In this document: in pieces, positions 6,977-15,142 of the stretch | How positions within the stretch are numbered: position 1 is the first letter of the stretch | Layout: each line of letters starts with the position of its first letter | IMG/VR virus record: IMGVR_UViG_3300001472_000093 | Location: 1-30,414 of that record | Origin: a virus | Length of the DNA stretch: 30,414 bases | Strand: one strand, 5' to 3' | Program-made: the position numbers and the translations under genes | The notes under the pieces: model-generated | Told to the model about the DNA's origin: nothing | Databases searched by the model: none | The model's input: the letters and a program-made list of their open reading frames with translations, nothing else

Positions 6977-8725
6977 TTAACCCGCTTGTTGTTGAGGCTT
7001 TCCGTAAAAGTTGCCCAAAGCGCCTAGTGTCGCCAAGCCAGTGCCTACACCCGCCTGCAACGCAGAAGGATCAGGCGTAAAGTTGGTTTGGAACTGGGTC
7101 TGCCCTGCGGGAGCCATGTTCACGAATGGCATCAAGGCTTGGTATTGAGCCAGCGGAGCCTGTTGCGCCTGCAACAAGCCAGCGCGTTGTGCATCAAGCT
7201 GCGCCTGTCGGTTCTGCTGAGCCATTCCACCAATGCCCTGCAACGCTGCAACGTCTTGCGCCCCAGCCTGCTGTGCCTGCCCCCCAAGACCGCTCAGGAA
7301 GCTTCCATAGCCCGTCTGAGCCGCGCCAAGCTGTTGTCCTGCCTGAGCCTGCTGTTGACCTATCTGCCCGTACTGACCCGCTAGAGTGCCTGCTACGCCC
7401 ATGCCAGTCTGTCCTGCCATCTGACGTGCGGCTGCATCTTGCTGACCCAAGCCAGAAAGTGTTTGACCTAAGCCAGTACCAGCCGCAAATCTTTGCTGGG
7501 CCGCTTGCCCCATTTGACCGCTAAGTTGCTGCTGAGCACCTAATTGTTGTTGGGCGCTTTGCTGAATGAGGTTTCCGTAGCCAGTTCCTGCTGCCAGTTT
7601 GGATTGAGCTGCCTGACCTAGCTGACCAGTCACATCACGACCTGCGCCATAAGATTGACCTTGCAATCCTGCCAAACCAGCCGATGCTGTTCTGGCGGCT
7701 TGCTTCTGGCGCTCATCTTCTGCAATTGCAGTCTGTTGAGCCTGCTGGAAGCCCTGTGAGCGCAATGCACCAACACCCTTTGACAAACCCCTGCCCATCG
7801 CTTCGGCTCGCTCAGCGGCGCTTAGACGCGCTCTGGAGCCGAATGCTGACTCTCCACCAGACGATACATCACGCGCATACTGCGTTAAATCTTGTTGAGC
7901 CAAACCCTTAGTGGCGTCATCAATCATCTGTTGAACGACGGCGTCTTCGTATGGGTTTTGATATTTAGATGTGGCTTCGGCTATGTCGAGTGCGCCAGTT
8001 GTTCCGCGCAATAATCCCTCAGACTCGCCCAAGCCACTGCGAAAACGCTCGGCCTCAGTCATGCTCATGCCGACTGTGTCGGTTATGTCTCGGCCAAACT
8101 CATCGTAAGTCTTGCGGCCCTGCTGTTGAGCGCGAGCCAAGTCCATTCCAAATCTTTGGGTGTCACGAATACCCTTTCGGCTCATGTCACCAAGGTCGCC
8201 ACGAAGCCGCTCTTCAGCCGCTATCGCTCTGCCTCTGCCCTGCTGCGACCCTCTCATTGAGTCCATTAGAGCGCGATCTCGTTGGTCTAGTGCAAAGCGT
8301 GAGCCTTCACGAATAGACTCTAGCGCCTGCTGCGACGCTACTGCTTGATCGCTCAAGCCGCCTTGTAATGAGTCGATCCCCATCTGGCCTCGGCGCATAG
8401 CCTCTTCAATGAATGGCTGTTGAGTGCCGACATTGGATCGAGCCAGTTGCATGGCCCTGATTTGATCTGGGCTAAAGCCTGCAATCTCTTGAGGTATGAC
8501 GATGGGTCGGCCCTGCTCGTCAAAGAAAGTACGCTCAGCAGCCTGAAACGCGCCCGGTATGAAGCCGCCTTCGCCATCCAAACCAAACAGCAGTTGCTGG
8601 GTTATCGGATCAAGGCGTGTTTCGGTTTTGGTTACGCCTGAAACAAAAGGCTGAGACGTATCGGCTGTACCGCCTTCTTGAAACTTACGAACCCTTTGCA
8701 GTTGTGCTGGCGTCAGAATGCTCAT
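6977..8725 (-). CDS. Gln/Gly/Ala-repeat virion protein, possibly ejected
   Basis: The product has 582 residues. Residues 1-340 are helical and include YQNPYEDAVVQQMIDDA (255-271), a motif that recurs in phage internal-virion proteins. Residues about 350-530 are low complexity with degenerate repeats: QLGQAAQSKLAAGTGYG (368-384), QMGQAAQQRFAAGTGLG (404-420) and QQLGAAQTGYGSFL (464-477). The first two are 36 residues apart. Such Q/A/G repeats form long helices or coiled coils and would suit an elongated or channel-forming role during DNA entry. It starts in an ATGA overlap with the 598-residue gene. Function is by context only. Confidence 0.55.
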   Translation of the reverse strand: MSILTPAQLQRVRKFQEGGTADTSQPFVSGVTKTETRLDPITQQLLFGLDGEGGFIPGAFQAAERTFFDEQGRPIVIPQEIAGFSPDQIRAMQLARSNVGTQQPFIEEAMRRGQMGIDSLQGGLSDQAVASQQALESIREGSRFALDQRDRALMDSMRGSQQGRGRAIAAEERLRGDLGDMSRKGIRDTQRFGMDLARAQQQGRKTYDEFGRDITDTVGMSMTEAERFRSGLGESEGLLRGTTGALDIAEATSKYQNPYEDAVVQQMIDDATKGLAQQDLTQYARDVSSGGESAFGSRARLSAAERAEAMGRGLSKGVGALRSQGFQQAQQTAIAEDERQKQAARTASAGLAGLQGQSYGAGRDVTGQLGQAAQSKLAAGTGYGNLIQQSAQQQLGAQQQLSGQMGQAAQQRFAAGTGLGQTLSGLGQQDAAARQMAGQTGMGVAGTLAGQYGQIGQQQAQAGQQLGAAQTGYGSFLSGLGGQAQQAGAQDVAALQGIGGMAQQNRQAQLDAQRAGLLQAQQAPLAQYQALMPFVNMAPAGQTQFQTNFTPDPSALQAGVGTGLATLGALGNFYGKPQQQAG

Positions 8726-10518
8726 TTCTTTTTAGCCCTCTTTGGCTTGGGCTTATCCGCAAACTCGGCAAACAAGTCCATCATTTCGTACATGAGCGCG
8801 GTGCCATCGCCACGGCTTTCACCGCCATTTGGCGTGAGCGTAATGATGCCGCCATCACCCTTAGATAGATCAAAGGCTCCCGCACCACGAACCGCTTGGC
8901 CCGTCATAACGAACTCGCCGTCCGACAGCATCGCTGGCACATCGTCACTGGTTTCAGTGCCTTCGCCGTTGATACCGCCGTTCATGCGCTCAAAGTCCTC
9001 TGTGGCTACGTTACCGCCCTTGGCGTAAGCCATTGGCATGACCATGCCGCCGTAACGCATACCCGTAGCAGCTTCTTGTTGAGGCGGCTTGCCGCCGCTC
9101 AGGGTAGGTATTGTTCCCTTTGGTAACAAACCGAATTCAACAGGGTTGGGTGCAGGCTGACCAGTGCGCCGTGCAATTTCGGCTTCAATGTTGTATCGGC
9201 CAGTAGATCCCTCTTGAGTGAGCGGGGTAAGGGCTACGCCTTTTCTGTTCTTGGCTTCATCATAAGCCAGCTTGCCAAGCAAGCCTGCTGCCGCAAGACC
9301 GCCAGCGCCACCCAGAAGTCCACCAAGACCGCCGCTGCCTGTGCCTGTACCTGTGCCTAAACCGCCGCCAAGGAAATCCCCTAGAGCGCCATAGTTGCCT
9401 TTGCCGTCAGCTCCGCCGCCACTAATTAGGTTGCTGAAGAAGTTGCCTCCACCCTGACTAACCAAATCCGATAATCCGGGAGTGCCTTTCAACGCTTCTA
9501 AAATCTGCCCTTCATTAAGACCAGCTTGTTTAAAGCCTTCTATTGTTTTCGCAAAGTTTGGGTTCTGGCTTACAAACTGTTCTAATGTGGAGCCATCAGC
9601 GCCTCCACCCATCAAGCTTCCGATGCCACCACCAAAGAAATCACCTATTTTTCCAAACTTTCCTACTCCGTCAGCTCCACCGCCTTTGAAAATGCTTCCT
9701 ATTCCTTTGCCTAGATTGCTAAAAAAGCCGCCGCCGCTGCTTGCCGCACTACTTGCTCCGCTTGCCGCACCACTTGCTCCGCTTGCTGCGCTTGCTGCGC
9801 CACTACCTAAGCTGCCAATGCCGCTGAGCAACTTACCAGTGCCATAGCCACCAAGCGCACCACTTATAGCGCCTTTCAAGCCCTTGCCGCCAACCACGTT
9901 GGTTGCAGCGCCAATACCAGCAGCGATCAAAGGCCCAACGCCGGGTATAAAGTTAGCCAGTGGGCCAGCTACAGGCGCTATCTTCTTTGCAAACTTCTTG
10001 ATGCTCTTGCCAAGCTTCTTGAAAAAGCCAAACTCTTCCAAGCCAGTAATCGGGTTCAGGCTTGCAATGCCCATAGCCACAACGTGACGCTCAGGGTCGA
10101 TGTCCAGCTCGTTGAATCTATTCTCTACTGCGGCCTCAAACTGAGCGTCATCAAACATCTCAGGTGGAAGCACAACCTCGCCGGGTCGTAAGTGAGCCAA
10201 CACCGTGTCATCACCGCGACCTTCGGCTGCAAGCATTTGCGCTTGCTCGGCCATAGGAGCGTTGGCTGCATCGCCCATGCGCTCATACATCTCTTGCTCA
10301 ACGGGATCTTCTGCCATGCCCTGTTGCATCATCAGCTCGTTTAGAGCCATCTCAAGACCAGCATTTGAGTTCTGTTGCATCTCAGGCGCAGCTTCAGCTA
10401 TTGCCATCTCAGGCATAGCCATTTCAGGCATCGGCTCTACCATCCCGCCCTCAGCCATTTGAACAGGCATGTCACCGCCAATGAGGTTTTGAATTCGACT
10501 CTGAAGCATTGCATCCAT
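8722..10518 (-). CDS. Gly-rich virion protein with duplicated GEFV/GEVV motif
   Basis: The product has 598 residues. Residues 28-70 are Met/Pro/Glu-rich (PEMAMPEMAIAEAAPEM). GDDTVLAHLRPGEVVLPPEMF (102-122) and SDDVPAMLSDGEFVMTGQAV (524-543) are two copies of the D-x-V-x-A-x-L-x-x-G-E-(F/Y/V)-V motif seen in many tape-measure and internal virion proteins. An amphipathic basic helix FFKKLGKSIKKFAKKIAPV (165-183) leads into a Gly/Ala hydrophobic region (GPLIAAGIGAATNVVGG). It is followed by an ASGASGAAS repeat and two modules with FFSNL, GGGADG and GDF(F/L)GGG (265-300 and 360-388). The end is basic (KPKPKRAKKK). A membrane-interacting internal or tail-tip protein is likely. It begins on the last base of the preceding gene's stop. 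Confidence 0.55.
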   Translation of the reverse strand: MDAMLQSRIQNLIGGDMPVQMAEGGMVEPMPEMAMPEMAIAEAAPEMQQNSNAGLEMALNELMMQQGMAEDPVEQEMYERMGDAANAPMAEQAQMLAAEGRGDDTVLAHLRPGEVVLPPEMFDDAQFEAAVENRFNELDIDPERHVVAMGIASLNPITGLEEFGFFKKLGKSIKKFAKKIAPVAGPLANFIPGVGPLIAAGIGAATNVVGGKGLKGAISGALGGYGTGKLLSGIGSLGSGAASAASGASGAASGASSAASSGGGFFSNLGKGIGSIFKGGGADGVGKFGKIGDFFGGGIGSLMGGGADGSTLEQFVSQNPNFAKTIEGFKQAGLNEGQILEALKGTPGLSDLVSQGGGNFFSNLISGGGADGKGNYGALGDFLGGGLGTGTGTGSGGLGGLLGGAGGLAAAGLLGKLAYDEAKNRKGVALTPLTQEGSTGRYNIEAEIARRTGQPAPNPVEFGLLPKGTIPTLSGGKPPQQEAATGMRYGGMVMPMAYAKGGNVATEDFERMNGGINGEGTETSDDVPAMLSDGEFVMTGQAVRGAGAFDLSKGDGGIITLTPNGGESRGDGTALMYEMMDLFAEFADKPKPKRAKKK

Positions 10519-10829
10519 TACGGTGTACTCACTGTTACAGACCCTAAGCCAAAGGTGGCGGACTGGCCTGTTGGGTAGGTTTGATGGCTATACAAGTCCC
10601 TAAACGTAGTGCCATCAAACGCCTGATGTATCTCTGTCGTAGTATTGAAGATAATAGCACCTGTTGCAAACTGAAGCGTACTGATTTCATTTGCGTTGAA
10701 GTGCGGAGATATTGTGATGTCTACGCTTCCAAGGTTCAGCTCAAGCACACGAACCAATCGGTTAAACGTGCCAGACTCGACCTTGTCGCCTTGGGCGGAA
10801 GGAAGCCTTGTTTCCAAAAGGCGGCTCAT
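10518..10829 (-). CDS. small tail-associated protein
   Basis: The product has 103 residues. The C-terminal half GAIIFNTTTEIHQAFDGTTF followed by RDLYSH resembles the short beta-rich repeat of phage tail fibres and head decorations, where F/Y-N-T and DGT-x-W/F recur. That suggests a structural beta-sandwich or a fibre adaptor. The N-terminus (MSRLLETRLP) is not recognised. The gene is directly adjacent to the gp10-like gene (stop and start abut) and shares one base with the next gene. Too short to be a full tail fibre. Host-range fibres are not otherwise obvious in this window. Confidence 0.55.
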   Translation of the reverse strand: MSRLLETRLPSAQGDKVESGTFNRLVRVLELNLGSVDITISPHFNANEISTLQFATGAIIFNTTTEIHQAFDGTTFRDLYSHQTYPTGQSATFGLGSVTVSTP

Positions 10830-12722
10830 CTAGCGCCTGCCGCTTTGCTGAAGGTCTAGCCTTGTGGCACCAAGCCTCCACTTATAACCAACCTGATCGC
10901 CGCTTGATGCGTCATCATCAGACTCAAACCGCAACACCACCTGACGCGCTCGGCTTCTCAGGCTGTTGAACGTAGAGCTTTCAGTCACCTGAGTAGTGGA
11001 GTCAGTGGTCAAAGACTGACCGGGGAAGTCTCGACGCTTCAGCACAATATTCATAGCGGGGGTGTTGCTGACGGTGGCGTCTTTAATAAACGCAACGTCA
11101 GGAATCATTCGTTTCACGAAAGCAAAGTTTTCGCCGTCAGATATGTCAATGTCCGCTGACTCAATGAAAACACCAGTCATGGGCTGGTTGTAATCATCAA
11201 ACCCAGTCTCGTGGTTGAATATGCAGTTTTCGCTACTCGTTAAGCCAGCCGCCATAGGCTGATCTTCAATACCAGCATCGATCCACGAGTATCGAATCAA
11301 AGACCCGACAGACCATGTGTTTTCTTCGTAGTTGTAGATAACGTATCGGCTTATCTCGCCAGTGCCATCTGTAAGGCTTGGGTAGAAGAACCACATCTCA
11401 CCAAACTCTGAGTTCAGCCCCATAAAGCACTTGAACGCCTGACCAAGATCGAGGTCTTCAAAGACATACTCTTGCACGGTGCAAGGAAGCTTCTGAACAG
11501 CTCCGTTGTAGAAGTAGAACCCTGTCTTGCTTGCGTAGTACACGCCGTTTGGAGCGTTTACAGCGGCCTTCGGGCCAACAATGCCAGAGCCTTCGTTGAC
11601 TAGGTTGATCGCAAAGGTAAGCGGAGGCCCGATAAAGCTCATCGAGTACAGGCTGGTGTCTGTCCAGATCAGTATTTCTTGGCGCGACTTCATTCCACCA
11701 ACAATAAACGACCCGCTAGACAGCCTTACAGAGCCTGCGCTGTTGGTTGCCAATGGCTCAAACTGCAAATCATCTTCAGACGCACTGAAAGCAACAAGCA
11801 TTGGGTCAATAGCTCCAGACCTCGAATTATTCACTATCGGGTCAGCGCCAAGCACAATGAGGTGCCTGTCGGTTTCGGAGGTTATGACCTGCAAACCAAG
11901 TGTTGGGACTAAGTTTGCGCCCGTAATCCCTGAAAGCAAAACTGCTGGCTCTGAAGTCCCGCCATTCTCAAGCCATCTAAAGATGCCAGCTCCACGCGGG
12001 TTGATAATGAGGTTCTCGCCAAAGTTGTCATGCGTCCAAAGCCTAAGCTGGTTTACTGCGCTAATGGCTGATGCAGATCCGTACCCACCAGCGCCCCAAG
12101 TGCCAAGACCCCAGCCAGACCCTTGAACGTAGGTGTCTAGCCCAACATTTATCTGATACGAGCCGTCAACGCCTGAGCCGCCGTTGCCCGTGTCAGAAGA
12201 GTTGGCTGTGACAGTTGCGCCGTCTGTGTCTTTTGCAGTGATCGTGTAGGTGTTTGTGCCAGTCACTAACAGTATTTGATATTCCTGATTCAAAACCTCA
12301 GCGGTGATTAACCCACCAAGACTAACCGCGCCTGAAAAAGTGACAAAGTCGTTGGTTACAGACCCGTTGCTTGAGTCTGTAACAGTGATGGTTGATGAGC
12401 CGTTGGTAGCGGCAAAGGTGATGCTGTTGGTCGAGGTCTTTCGTATCGGCGTTACGTCGTAATATCTGTCGCCTTCCTCGATGTAGTATTTAACCGTGGT
12501 GCCTAAGCCAAGGTAGCGAGTTCCCGCCAAAGATATCCAGCTATGCAGTGCGCGGCACGACCCAAGAAATGATTGAGTTCCACGCTTGTACCATCCGCCC
12601 ACTTTCTCTGGGCGACCCTTTCGGAATCGAATAAGGTTTCCGTCTACCCATCCGCCTTTGGCGGCTAAGTCGGTTTCTTCTTTATTGATTCCCGGCTGAA
12701 AATCTATCCTTGATAATGGCAT
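10830..12722 (-). CDS. tail hub / packaged-DNA stabilisation protein, P22 gp10-like
   Basis: The product has 630 residues. The N-terminus (RIDFQPGINKEETDLAAKGG, then W-x-D-G-x-x-I-R-F-x-x-G-x-P-E-K-x-G-G-W) is the classical opening of the phage stabilisation family typified by P22 gp10, where a beta-propeller ring closes the portal channel and anchors the tail spikes. The rest is beta-rich with Trp/Tyr-containing blades (GSGWGLGTWGAGGYG, IFRWLENGG, WFFYPS, YNYEENTWSVGSL). An inserted Thr/Ser-rich domain around 100-190 (SITFAATNGSSTITVTD, NTYTITAKDTDGATVTA) looks Ig-like or BIG2-like and makes it longer than P22 gp10 (about 470 residues). It lies 6 bp after the preceding gene. Assignment is from pattern recognition and context. 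Confidence 0.72.
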   Translation of the reverse strand: MPLSRIDFQPGINKEETDLAAKGGWVDGNLIRFRKGRPEKVGGWYKRGTQSFLGSCRALHSWISLAGTRYLGLGTTVKYYIEEGDRYYDVTPIRKTSTNSITFAATNGSSTITVTDSSNGSVTNDFVTFSGAVSLGGLITAEVLNQEYQILLVTGTNTYTITAKDTDGATVTANSSDTGNGGSGVDGSYQINVGLDTYVQGSGWGLGTWGAGGYGSASAISAVNQLRLWTHDNFGENLIINPRGAGIFRWLENGGTSEPAVLLSGITGANLVPTLGLQVITSETDRHLIVLGADPIVNNSRSGAIDPMLVAFSASEDDLQFEPLATNSAGSVRLSSGSFIVGGMKSRQEILIWTDTSLYSMSFIGPPLTFAINLVNEGSGIVGPKAAVNAPNGVYYASKTGFYFYNGAVQKLPCTVQEYVFEDLDLGQAFKCFMGLNSEFGEMWFFYPSLTDGTGEISRYVIYNYEENTWSVGSLIRYSWIDAGIEDQPMAAGLTSSENCIFNHETGFDDYNQPMTGVFIESADIDISDGENFAFVKRMIPDVAFIKDATVSNTPAMNIVLKRRDFPGQSLTTDSTTQVTESSTFNSLRSRARQVVLRFESDDDASSGDQVGYKWRLGATRLDLQQSGRR

Positions 12723-12728
12723 TTGGCA

Positions 12729-13157
12729 TTAGGCCAACCGAATGATTGCGCCAGTCGCTGTTGGGCTTGGAAAGACAACAGTGAAGTTGCCAGCGGTAGA
12801 TGTCTTGTCACCACCAAAGTCGATGATAGCAACCGCCTTATCAGACTGGGTGTCGTTATAGATCATGCAGCCTCTCGCAGTGACTGTTGCTGTTCCAAAA
12901 GTCAGGTCTGCAAAATCGCATACAGCAGTCGTGCCGCTCAGCACAGGCGTTACGCTGGTTAAGGCGTTACCGCCGCTGGTGTAGTTCGTGCCGCTGGCTT
13001 GACCTGTTGTAGTAAAGGCCGTCGTAGCAGCGCCCAGTGTTGCGCTGGAGGTGTACAGCGCAAGCTTGAAGCTGTTGCCGCTTGAAGCTGTAAAGTTGTG
13101 AGTGCCAACAAGCACTTCCTGCTTGAATGACGAACAAATTGCAGATGTGATAGCCAT
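12729..13157 (-). CDS. beta-rich virion structural protein
   Basis: The product has 142 residues, Thr/Ala/Ser-rich and almost without lysine. N-terminus AITSAICSSFKQEVLVGTHN is followed by SFKLALYTSSATLGAATTAF, and a C-terminal block ends FTVVFPSPTATGAIIRLA. I have seen this type of small structural protein, with the F-K-L-A-L-Y-T segment, in other marine phages, in the same position next to the tail hub. It is presumably a beta-sandwich tail or head-tail component. The start is backed by AAGGAG eight bases upstream. Role unknown. Confidence 0.6.
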   Translation of the reverse strand: MAITSAICSSFKQEVLVGTHNFTASSGNSFKLALYTSSATLGAATTAFTTTGQASGTNYTSGGNALTSVTPVLSGTTAVCDFADLTFGTATVTARGCMIYNDTQSDKAVAIIDFGGDKTSTAGNFTVVFPSPTATGAIIRLA

Positions 13158-13158
13158 G

Positions 13159-13446
13159 TCAAAGCTCCTTTATGATGTTAGCCATGTCTTCATGGCCCTG
13201 AGCAATAAGCTTACCCCTAATTGTGACACGATCAGAGGTAATTGCATTACCAATTCCACTCAATACTACGTTATAAATATACTTTCTGAAAGCCAACGCT
13301 TGCTGCCTGACGTGCGGCTCCGCGTTCTCTGACACAGATACAATCTTGTTTGTGATCTGCTCAGCCCAAAACTCAGGAGGGTGGCCTTCATTGTCAGTGG
13401 TAAAAACCATGACGTTGCCAAGCTCAATATTTCCTTGTTCACCCAT
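13159..13446 (-). CDS. conserved small phage protein of the tail cluster
   Basis: The product has 95 residues. The N-terminus is extended (IELGNVMVFTTDNEGHPPEF, then WAEQITNKI), and the rest looks helical (RQQALAFRKYIYNVVLSGIG, LIAQGHEDMANIIKEL). The G-H-P-P-E-x-W-A-E phrase followed by helices recurs, from memory, in marine phage genomes between connector and tail genes. It could be a small assembly factor or minor virion protein. It sits 1 bp from the gene after it and 2 bp from the Rossmann-fold gene before it. Confidence 0.55.
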   Translation of the reverse strand: MGEQGNIELGNVMVFTTDNEGHPPEFWAEQITNKIVSVSENAEPHVRQQALAFRKYIYNVVLSGIGNAITSDRVTIRGKLIAQGHEDMANIIKEL

Positions 13447-13448
13447 GA

Positions 13449-14171
13449 CTATCCCTTGTACGGCTCTGGTGAGCGTGGCAGCTCAATGGTTTCTAGGTTG
13501 TGTTTTTTAACCATGCTGGCAAGCTCGGATCGATTGCACACAACCCACTCACCCTGCGGATCTGGCATCGCAATCTTTGGGTTAGCCAGCCTGTGGAAAC
13601 CATACAGCCTCTCTTCAAGATCGACGTTCTGATCCAGCAGCGAAGACCTTGGGCTAACGCCTACAACAACCCCAATAGATATTAGCTTGCATATCCAAAA
13701 CTCAAGACACGCTCTGCCAGCTTCCGCAAAGTGCAGATTGTTTTTGTAGCTGAAGTCCATGCCAAAAAGGTCTACCTGACCGACTTTGTTGTAGGCTGCA
13801 AAAGCCAGTGAGTAAGCAACCGTGGTGTTTAAGTAGGCGCAGCGTTGGTCTTTGATGACCTCTTCTATGGGGAATACGGTCAGCGCGGGTACGCGCTCGT
13901 CTAGCTCGCAAGTATAGATCGGCTTGTCAAATGTGGGCAGAAGCTTGCGCATAACACCAGTCTGGTTACCCGCATCATCTGTATCCAGAAATCTGCTGGC
14001 TGGGTCGAGCATAAACACTCGGTCACACTCAAAAACCGATAAGGCCGAGTTGATAACCCAGACCTCATCCCACTCTTCGCTGTTTTCTTTACCGATTACA
14101 TAGTCGATCTGAGAGGCTCCCAGACCGATGATTGCTATTCTTTTGCCTTCAAGCTCTTTGATTGGTTCCAA
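13449..14171 (-). CDS. Rossmann-fold protein, DUF115/MAF-like
   Basis: The product has 240 residues. It opens with a nucleotide-binding strand-loop (KRIAIIGLGAS, residues 10-20). Further on come CAYLNTTVAYSLAFAAYNKV (111-130), the strand end DLFGMDFSY (134-142), H147 and AGRACLEFW. The T-x3-A-x-x-x-A...I-x-L-x-G-x-D order fits the DUF115/6-hydroxymethylpterin-kinase-like fold, which also covers motility accessory factors and sialyltransferase-like enzymes. It would bind a nucleotide or nucleotide-sugar. An enzyme-like gene inside a run of tail genes is unusual. The start is TTG at 14171, straight after the preceding stop, with AGGGGTGA upstream; the first in-frame ATG is at codon 54 and would delete the Rossmann loop. 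Substrate unknown. Confidence 0.6.
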   Translation of the reverse strand: MEPIKELEGKRIAIIGLGASQIDYVIGKENSEEWDEVWVINSALSVFECDRVFMLDPASRFLDTDDAGNQTGVMRKLLPTFDKPIYTCELDERVPALTVFPIEEVIKDQRCAYLNTTVAYSLAFAAYNKVGQVDLFGMDFSYKNNLHFAEAGRACLEFWICKLISIGVVVGVSPRSSLLDQNVDLEERLYGFHRLANPKIAMPDPQGEWVVCNRSELASMVKKHNLETIELPRSPEPYKG

Positions 14172-14822
14172 TTAGGTCACCCCTGTACGCAATAAGTCAT
14201 ATCTGAATTCATCGCGGGTGTTTCGGCCTTCACTCAGATTCTTCATTCGAGAGACAGCTTCCTTGAACCGCGCTTCAAAATTGGCAATTACGTCAGGGGT
14301 TTCTTTAAGGAAAATCGCGCCCTCAACTAACGTGCCGTACAGCAGCGCGTCGGGGTGATCAGTTGAAAGCACAGTGGTTCCACTGTCTGAGCCTACCGTC
14401 AGGGACGCAGGCTTGTGCAGATAGTGAAGCTCAACCGTGTAGTTTGAGTTGGGTACAGGCGACATCTCAAAGGCCGACTCATCAAACAAAGAGTAATACT
14501 TTGGCTGACCAGTGACTGTGGATGTGGGGCTGTACTCTTTCAAAAAAGACGGGTGCTTGAAATCAAGGTAAATGTACTTGTTGTTACCATCGATTATGGC
14601 AAGCGAAAACGGTGCAAAAAAATCACTTGGCGTTGCCAAAAACCGATTACCTAATGAGGCCGTGCCTTGGACGTTCTTACGCTGCTCAGGAAGCTGCACC
14701 ATCTTGAAGATGCGGCTTTCCGACTCTTGAATGAACGTGTTGAGCTGGCTCGTAAACGTGGTTTCTGAAACCTGCAAATAATCTTGAACCGCTGTTTTCA
14801 GCGTTGCCAATGTAAAACTCAT
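14172..14822 (-). CDS. head-tail connector / adaptor-like protein
   Basis: The product has 216 residues. The pattern of an N-terminal helical domain (TLKTAVQDYLQVSETTFTSQ, then L-N-T-F-I-Q-E-S-E-S-R-I), a central beta region (PSDFFAPFSLAI, YYSLFDESAFEMSPVP, YTVELHYLHKP) and a C-terminal helical part (YGTLVEGAIFLKETPDV) is that of phage adaptor proteins that sit beneath the portal (T7 gp11 / P22 gp4-like and DUF6682-type). Position between head and tail hub genes agrees. It starts in an ATGA overlap with the preceding gene. Not a certain family match. Confidence 0.6.
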   Translation of the reverse strand: MSFTLATLKTAVQDYLQVSETTFTSQLNTFIQESESRIFKMVQLPEQRKNVQGTASLGNRFLATPSDFFAPFSLAIIDGNNKYIYLDFKHPSFLKEYSPTSTVTGQPKYYSLFDESAFEMSPVPNSNYTVELHYLHKPASLTVGSDSGTTVLSTDHPDALLYGTLVEGAIFLKETPDVIANFEARFKEAVSRMKNLSEGRNTRDEFRYDLLRTGVT

Positions 14823-15142
14823 GACGTGGTTACCTCCACAGTACCAACACTACACGTTAGTCCAAAAGTTTGCAAAGTTGTGCCTAAAATACCATTGCCA
14901 ACATTTGTGTAGACGGTGAAAAAGTTGTTGTCATTACCGCCAGCAGCTTGGTCTGGCCTAGACACTTGCAAAGCCTGTGGATCTGCGGGTACAGGCTTGG
15001 GCATAAGCTGAGGATGCTTGGGCGACCACTGATCTGGGCCAACCAAAAAGCCGTCCCACGTCATACGCATGTCCTTCAAGCGATATCTGAATCCCGTGAT
15101 ATCACAAATCCCATAGGCCCGATGGTTGGATGCAAAAGACAT
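14819..15142 (-). CDS. conserved small virion-associated protein
   Basis: The product has 107 residues. The first half reads YGICDITGFRYRLKDMRMTW, then DGFLVGPDQWSPKHPQL and a proline-rich strand (PKPVPADPQAL). This C-D-x-x-G-F-R-Y-x-L-K-D-M-R, W-D-G-x-x-V and K-H-P-Q-L series recurs in short proteins encoded beside connector genes of many phages, as I recall. The C-terminus is Gly/Thr-rich and beta-like. It is probably a minor structural or assembly protein. It shares one base with the gene before it and four with the one after. Confidence 0.55.
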   Translation of the reverse strand: MSFASNHRAYGICDITGFRYRLKDMRMTWDGFLVGPDQWSPKHPQLMPKPVPADPQALQVSRPDQAAGGNDNNFFTVYTNVGNGILGTTLQTFGLTCSVGTVEVTTS

